This document shows, piece by piece, positions 60,729-64,000 of a DNA stretch of 64,000 nucleotides. Origin of the DNA: an uncultured Anaerolineae bacterium (lineage in GTDB: Bacteria > Chloroflexota > Anaerolineae > J036 > Brachytrichaceae); the NCBI GenBank assembly GCA_937927775.1, contig CALBEF010000031.1, positions 62,001 through 126,000 on the forward strand, given 5' to 3'. The translations under genes and the position numbers were made by a program. Every line of letters starts with the position of its first letter. Position 1 is the stretch's first letter. The notes under the pieces were generated by a model. That model worked only from the letters and a program-made list of their open reading frames with translations. It searched no databases and had not been told where the DNA came from.

Positions 60729-62981
60729 TCACACGTCCGGCTCCCAGTCGAACCACAATTCAGCGGGCGGTTGCTCGCGCACCGCTTCCGTCTCGCGCCG
60801 GTGCAGCAACGTGGTCTTGACGATCAACCGCAAGCGCGCCCAGTTATCGACCTGCACCGGCACAGGCGTCACGGCCAGTCCTTTGGCGTAACGGGCCGCG
60901 TTTTGGCCGATCTGTTCGTAGCTTTGCAATGTCAGGCTGGGCGACTGTGGAAACAGTTCCAGATTGTTCAGCCGGGGCAGGCCGCGTTTCTGGATCATCG
61001 CTGTGCCGCGCGATTGCAGGCCGATGGCAATGCCCGATCCGCTCAGTTGCGCGCCGGCGTGCGCAATGGCGGCCAGATCGGCGCTGTGATAGACCTTGAC
61101 CACGCGCCCGAACAGGCCCTCTCTGGCGATGCCGGTCAGGAGGGCGGCCAGCACGTCTTCGTGCGACAACCCGCCGATGGTGCGGATGAGCGATGCGCCA
61201 AACGCCGGCCCAACCGCGACCACGACTTCAGGCTGAGTCACGACCCGCGCCGGCCCGATCTCGCGCAGGGTGGGCAGCGGCTGACCGATGTTGTCATCTA
61301 TAAAATCGCGCGGCGAGCGGGCCTGCGGCACGCGCTGGATTTCATCCCAGCGCGCGCCTTCGACGCGATAGCCGGTGCCGGGGCCGCGATAGTCGTTGGG
61401 ATCGTTAATCGCGCTGCGCACGCCAAAGCGCGCCGGGCTGCCGTCTTGTGGCGCGAAGATGGCCGACGGTTGCAGATAGTCGCCGGCCACGCGCTGCCGG
61501 CCCATCTCCAGCACGTTTGCGGCAATGTCATCGAAGCCGCGCCGTTGCAACGCGCGCGCAATGTCGAGCATCGTGATCGCGCTGTTCAGGAAGCGGTCGG
61601 CGGCAGCCAGGTCGGCCGCCACATCGCGCGCCGGCATATCGTCGCTGCTGTGGCCGGTTGTGGCCGCCTCGACTTCTTCATCCGTCACCGGCGGCAATCC
61701 CAGTTCTGCGAACACGGCTTGAATCGCTTGCGCCGCCCGGCGACGCACAGCCAGCGCGCTGTCTTCGCGGATCGGGCGCAGGCCGGCGTCGATCTGCATG
61801 TCGCGCTGGAGGATGGCCCAGTCGTCAAAATCCTCGGCGTCGAAGTTGCCGCCGCCGAACAGGTTGTCGCGGCGCGGCACGGCGCTGTAGCCGGAAGTGA
61901 TGAAGTCTGTGCCAGGGAGCAGTTGCAGCATCAGCTTGGCCGTTTTGCGGATGGCCGAATGCGAGGCCAGCGCGTCGTTGCCTGACGCCACTTCGAGGCC
62001 GAGCATGGCGGCCAGCAGATTTTCGGCCAGCACGGCGCGCACGCCGCCCGGCAGCGATTCGGGCAGCGCAATGCACGAGATCGACCCGTTTTGCACGCCC
62101 TGGCTGCCGGCTCCGCGCGTCACCAGCAGACAGCGCGCTTCCAGATACAACATCGAACAGCCCTCGGCGTGCCCCATTAACGCTTCTGACCCTGTGCCGG
62201 AGGTGAAGCGAATCTTGACCCCGCGCGAAGCGTAGGCCGCAGCCAGAAACGCTTTCGACCACGGCGTGTCGTCGCCGTCCACGAAGGCGCGCTCTGTGCC
62301 ATACACCGACAGCGTTTCGGCGTAACTGGTCAGTCCCTTCAGCGCCAGGCGCAGGCCCAGCGATTCTTCAACCGAGCATTGTGTCAGCGCGCCGCCGGCC
62401 CCGGTTTGCGCGCCGATCAGGATGGAAAGCGCGTTAAACGGGGCATAGCGCGCAATGCCGACGGTTGTTTCAATTTCGGCAAAGCCGCGCAGCGCGGCCT
62501 CAGCGGCATCGGCGGCCAGCAGCGCGGGATGATGGCGGCGATTGGTGACGTGCGCCTGGTTAGCCGGCGCGCGGCGCTGGCGCATCTTCGCCAGCCCCAT
62601 CATCATCTCCAGCGCGTTCATGCCGGCGATGATGTCAACCAGTTTGGCCGGCGTGCAGCCGCCGGCCAGCCGCTGAATCTGGGCGCGCGGGACGTTGATA
62701 TCCACCAGCATGCGCGCCAGCTCCAGCGACGGTGTCGCCATCGCCTGCTCCGCCACAGCCAGGTCCAGGCCGTGATCTGCAATGAAGAGATCGAGCGTGT
62801 CGAATTGCGCGCGCGGCTTGCCGTCCATCTCAACCACGCGCCCGCCCTCGATGCGCAGGCTGGGCCGGGGATCGCGCGGGCTATCGGCGACGCTCAGGCC
62901 GGCTTCGGGCCACGGCTCGACATACGTCTCTTTGTTGATGTCGCGCTCGGCAAGCAGGGCGAAACGTTTGGAGCGGGTCAT
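60729..62981 (-). CDS. B12-dependent diol/glycerol dehydratase, fused large and medium subunits
   Basis: 750 aa; PduC-like (KRFALLAERDINKETYVEPWPEAGL, RFTSGTGSEALMGHAEGCSMLYLEARC) followed by PduD-like (EIGPARVVTQPEVVVAVGPAFGASLIRTIGGLSHEDVLAALLTGIAREGL). Confidence 0.93.
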   Translation of the reverse strand: MTRSKRFALLAERDINKETYVEPWPEAGLSVADSPRDPRPSLRIEGGRVVEMDGKPRAQFDTLDLFIADHGLDLAVAEQAMATPSLELARMLVDINVPRAQIQRLAGGCTPAKLVDIIAGMNALEMMMGLAKMRQRRAPANQAHVTNRRHHPALLAADAAEAALRGFAEIETTVGIARYAPFNALSILIGAQTGAGGALTQCSVEESLGLRLALKGLTSYAETLSVYGTERAFVDGDDTPWSKAFLAAAYASRGVKIRFTSGTGSEALMGHAEGCSMLYLEARCLLVTRGAGSQGVQNGSISCIALPESLPGGVRAVLAENLLAAMLGLEVASGNDALASHSAIRKTAKLMLQLLPGTDFITSGYSAVPRRDNLFGGGNFDAEDFDDWAILQRDMQIDAGLRPIREDSALAVRRRAAQAIQAVFAELGLPPVTDEEVEAATTGHSSDDMPARDVAADLAAADRFLNSAITMLDIARALQRRGFDDIAANVLEMGRQRVAGDYLQPSAIFAPQDGSPARFGVRSAINDPNDYRGPGTGYRVEGARWDEIQRVPQARSPRDFIDDNIGQPLPTLREIGPARVVTQPEVVVAVGPAFGASLIRTIGGLSHEDVLAALLTGIAREGLFGRVVKVYHSADLAAIAHAGAQLSGSGIAIGLQSRGTAMIQKRGLPRLNNLELFPQSPSLTLQSYEQIGQNAARYAKGLAVTPVPVQVDNWARLRLIVKTTLLHRRETEAVREQPPAELWFDWEPDV

Positions 62982-63188
62982 CTGCTGTCACCTGAGACAC
63001 AAGGATCTGCAAACAGGTTGAGGCCGATTATCCATGCCGGCCTGTGGCATGAGCAAGGAGCAAGGACAAGCCCGGCGGCTTGCCCTACACACAACCCCGC
63101 CCGGCCCGGCAATGGATATTGAATCTCGCGGCAAACGTTTCAAGCGCCGGGTCACATGTCCGGGCGACGAAGTGCGCATTGCAAGCCA

Positions 63189-63767
63189 TCATTGTGATAG
63201 AGGCCGGCGCGCTATCTGCCGCGCCGGCGCTGCTTCATGGTCGAGCCGCGCCTCGACCAGCAAACGATAGCGATACGACCAGGTGTCTTCGTCCCAGCCG
63301 GCGCACGTGAGCAGCAACAGCGCGCGGCCATCGCGGCGATAGATGGATTTGACATCGCCGGGCCGCAGGAGGAACTGGCCTGTCACGCGGTAGCGCCATT
63401 CATGGCCGTCGCGGGCGCGCAACACAACCAGCGCGCCGGGGCGCAGGCTGCCCAGGCCATAGAAAGGCCCGCGCTGATCGCCCTCCAGCGTGACATGGCC
63501 GGCAATGACCATCGCCAGGTCATCGCCGGGCCGGCGGCCGGTTGTTTCCAGCAGCCCCACTTCATGCGCGCCGAGTCGCGCCTCATCCCAGGCGCCGTTC
63601 ACGACGGGCAATCGTGTCAGGGGGACAGATGACAGACCCAGCGCCGGAATGTCCAGGCGAACCGCGTCTGCGCTTTCGCGCGCGGAAAGCGGCGTGAAGC
63701 CCGCTGCTGCCGGCATCAGCGCCAGCAGCGCGATGCACACGCCGGCGTTCAGGCGCCGTCCTTTCAT
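63189..63767 (-). CDS. Sortase (class E/F-like)
   Basis: VIAGHVTLEGDQRGPFYGLGSLRPGALVVLRARDGHEWRYRV...LLTCAGWDEDTWSYRYRLLV (catalytic His, TC, R). Confidence 0.85.
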   Translation of the reverse strand: MKGRRLNAGVCIALLALMPAAAGFTPLSARESADAVRLDIPALGLSSVPLTRLPVVNGAWDEARLGAHEVGLLETTGRRPGDDLAMVIAGHVTLEGDQRGPFYGLGSLRPGALVVLRARDGHEWRYRVTGQFLLRPGDVKSIYRRDGRALLLLTCAGWDEDTWSYRYRLLVEARLDHEAAPARQIARRPLSQ

Positions 63768-64000
63768 CTGCGACCTGTTCCGGGCAACTGGCCCGGCACA
63801 ATCAGCGTGCGCGTCGTGTTCGATTGCGTCACGCCACGGCTGCTGGTGAGCGACGCTGTGTTGAGCAGCGTGTCCGGCGGGCGGGCGCGATCGTTGACGC
63901 GCGCTGTGATTTGGATGGCGACACGCTCGCCAGGCCCCATGTCGCCGAGCGCCAGCGTCCATGTGTTGGCGGCAGGATCGAAGCTGAACGTTCCGCGCGG
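63764..64000 (-). CDS. C-terminus of a DUF11-like secreted protein ending LPGTGRR (partial; runs off right edge)
   Basis: Minus-strand reading ...TFSFDPAANTWTLALGDMGPGERVAIQITARVNDRARPPDTLLNTASLTSSRGVTQSNTTRTLIVPGQLPGTGRR*; stop overlaps the sortase ATG by 4 bp. Confidence 0.8.
   Translation of the reverse strand, partial: PRGTFSFDPAANTWTLALGDMGPGERVAIQITARVNDRARPPDTLLNTASLTSSRGVTQSNTTRTLIVPGQLPGTGRR

Noticed and set aside
60471-61985. 504-aa plus-strand ORF
   Set aside because: Antisense to diol dehydratase genes.
62982-63188. Cobalamin riboswitch upstream of the B12-dependent dehydratase
   Set aside because: Could not find a convincing B12-box (GCCACTG-like) or fold by eye; would need an Infernal scan.

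Overview
GC-rich bacterial chromosomal window. Gene content (split F1 ATP synthase genes, an Opp-type sugar-like ABC operon, a phosphomevalonate-decarboxylase-like GHMP protein, abundant TPR/AAA cyclases, a sortase with a DUF11-like neighbour) fits a Chloroflexota (Anaerolineae-like) genome; this taxonomy is an inference. I see no rRNA, tRNA, CRISPR array, prophage or transposase. Main blocks: (1) a minus-strand operon at about 16.0->6.65 kb encoding an Opp/Dpp-type ABC transporter, a small membrane protein, a GH13 glucosidase and a stand-alone cNMP-binding protein, followed by a terminator-like hairpin and a giant zinc-ribbon/adenylate cyclase/AAA/TPR protein. A pair of LacI-type operators lies upstream. 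(2) A SelA-like PLP enzyme/amidohydrolase pair and a PfkB kinase. (3) A tandem thioredoxin, rarA, an altronate dehydratase-like protein and a NarL-type two-component system. (4) A MoaD-MoeB-rhodanese fusion, then dnaX-ebfC-recR. (5) rpsF-ssb, a SurA-like protein, then atpA-atpG // membrane glycosyltransferase // atpD-atpC, mreB and maf. (6) Citrate synthase-like, GHMP decarboxylase and NUDIX genes. (7) GH2, a B12-dependent diol dehydratase with fused large and medium subunits, a sortase and its probable LPxTG-like substrate. The most unusual non-genic signal is a family of degenerate 7-8 bp-period tandem repeats in short spacers between genes, often inside operons, with one copy inside the dnaX reading frame. 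Separately, two signalling proteins carry in-frame 15-bp palindromic tandem repeats.
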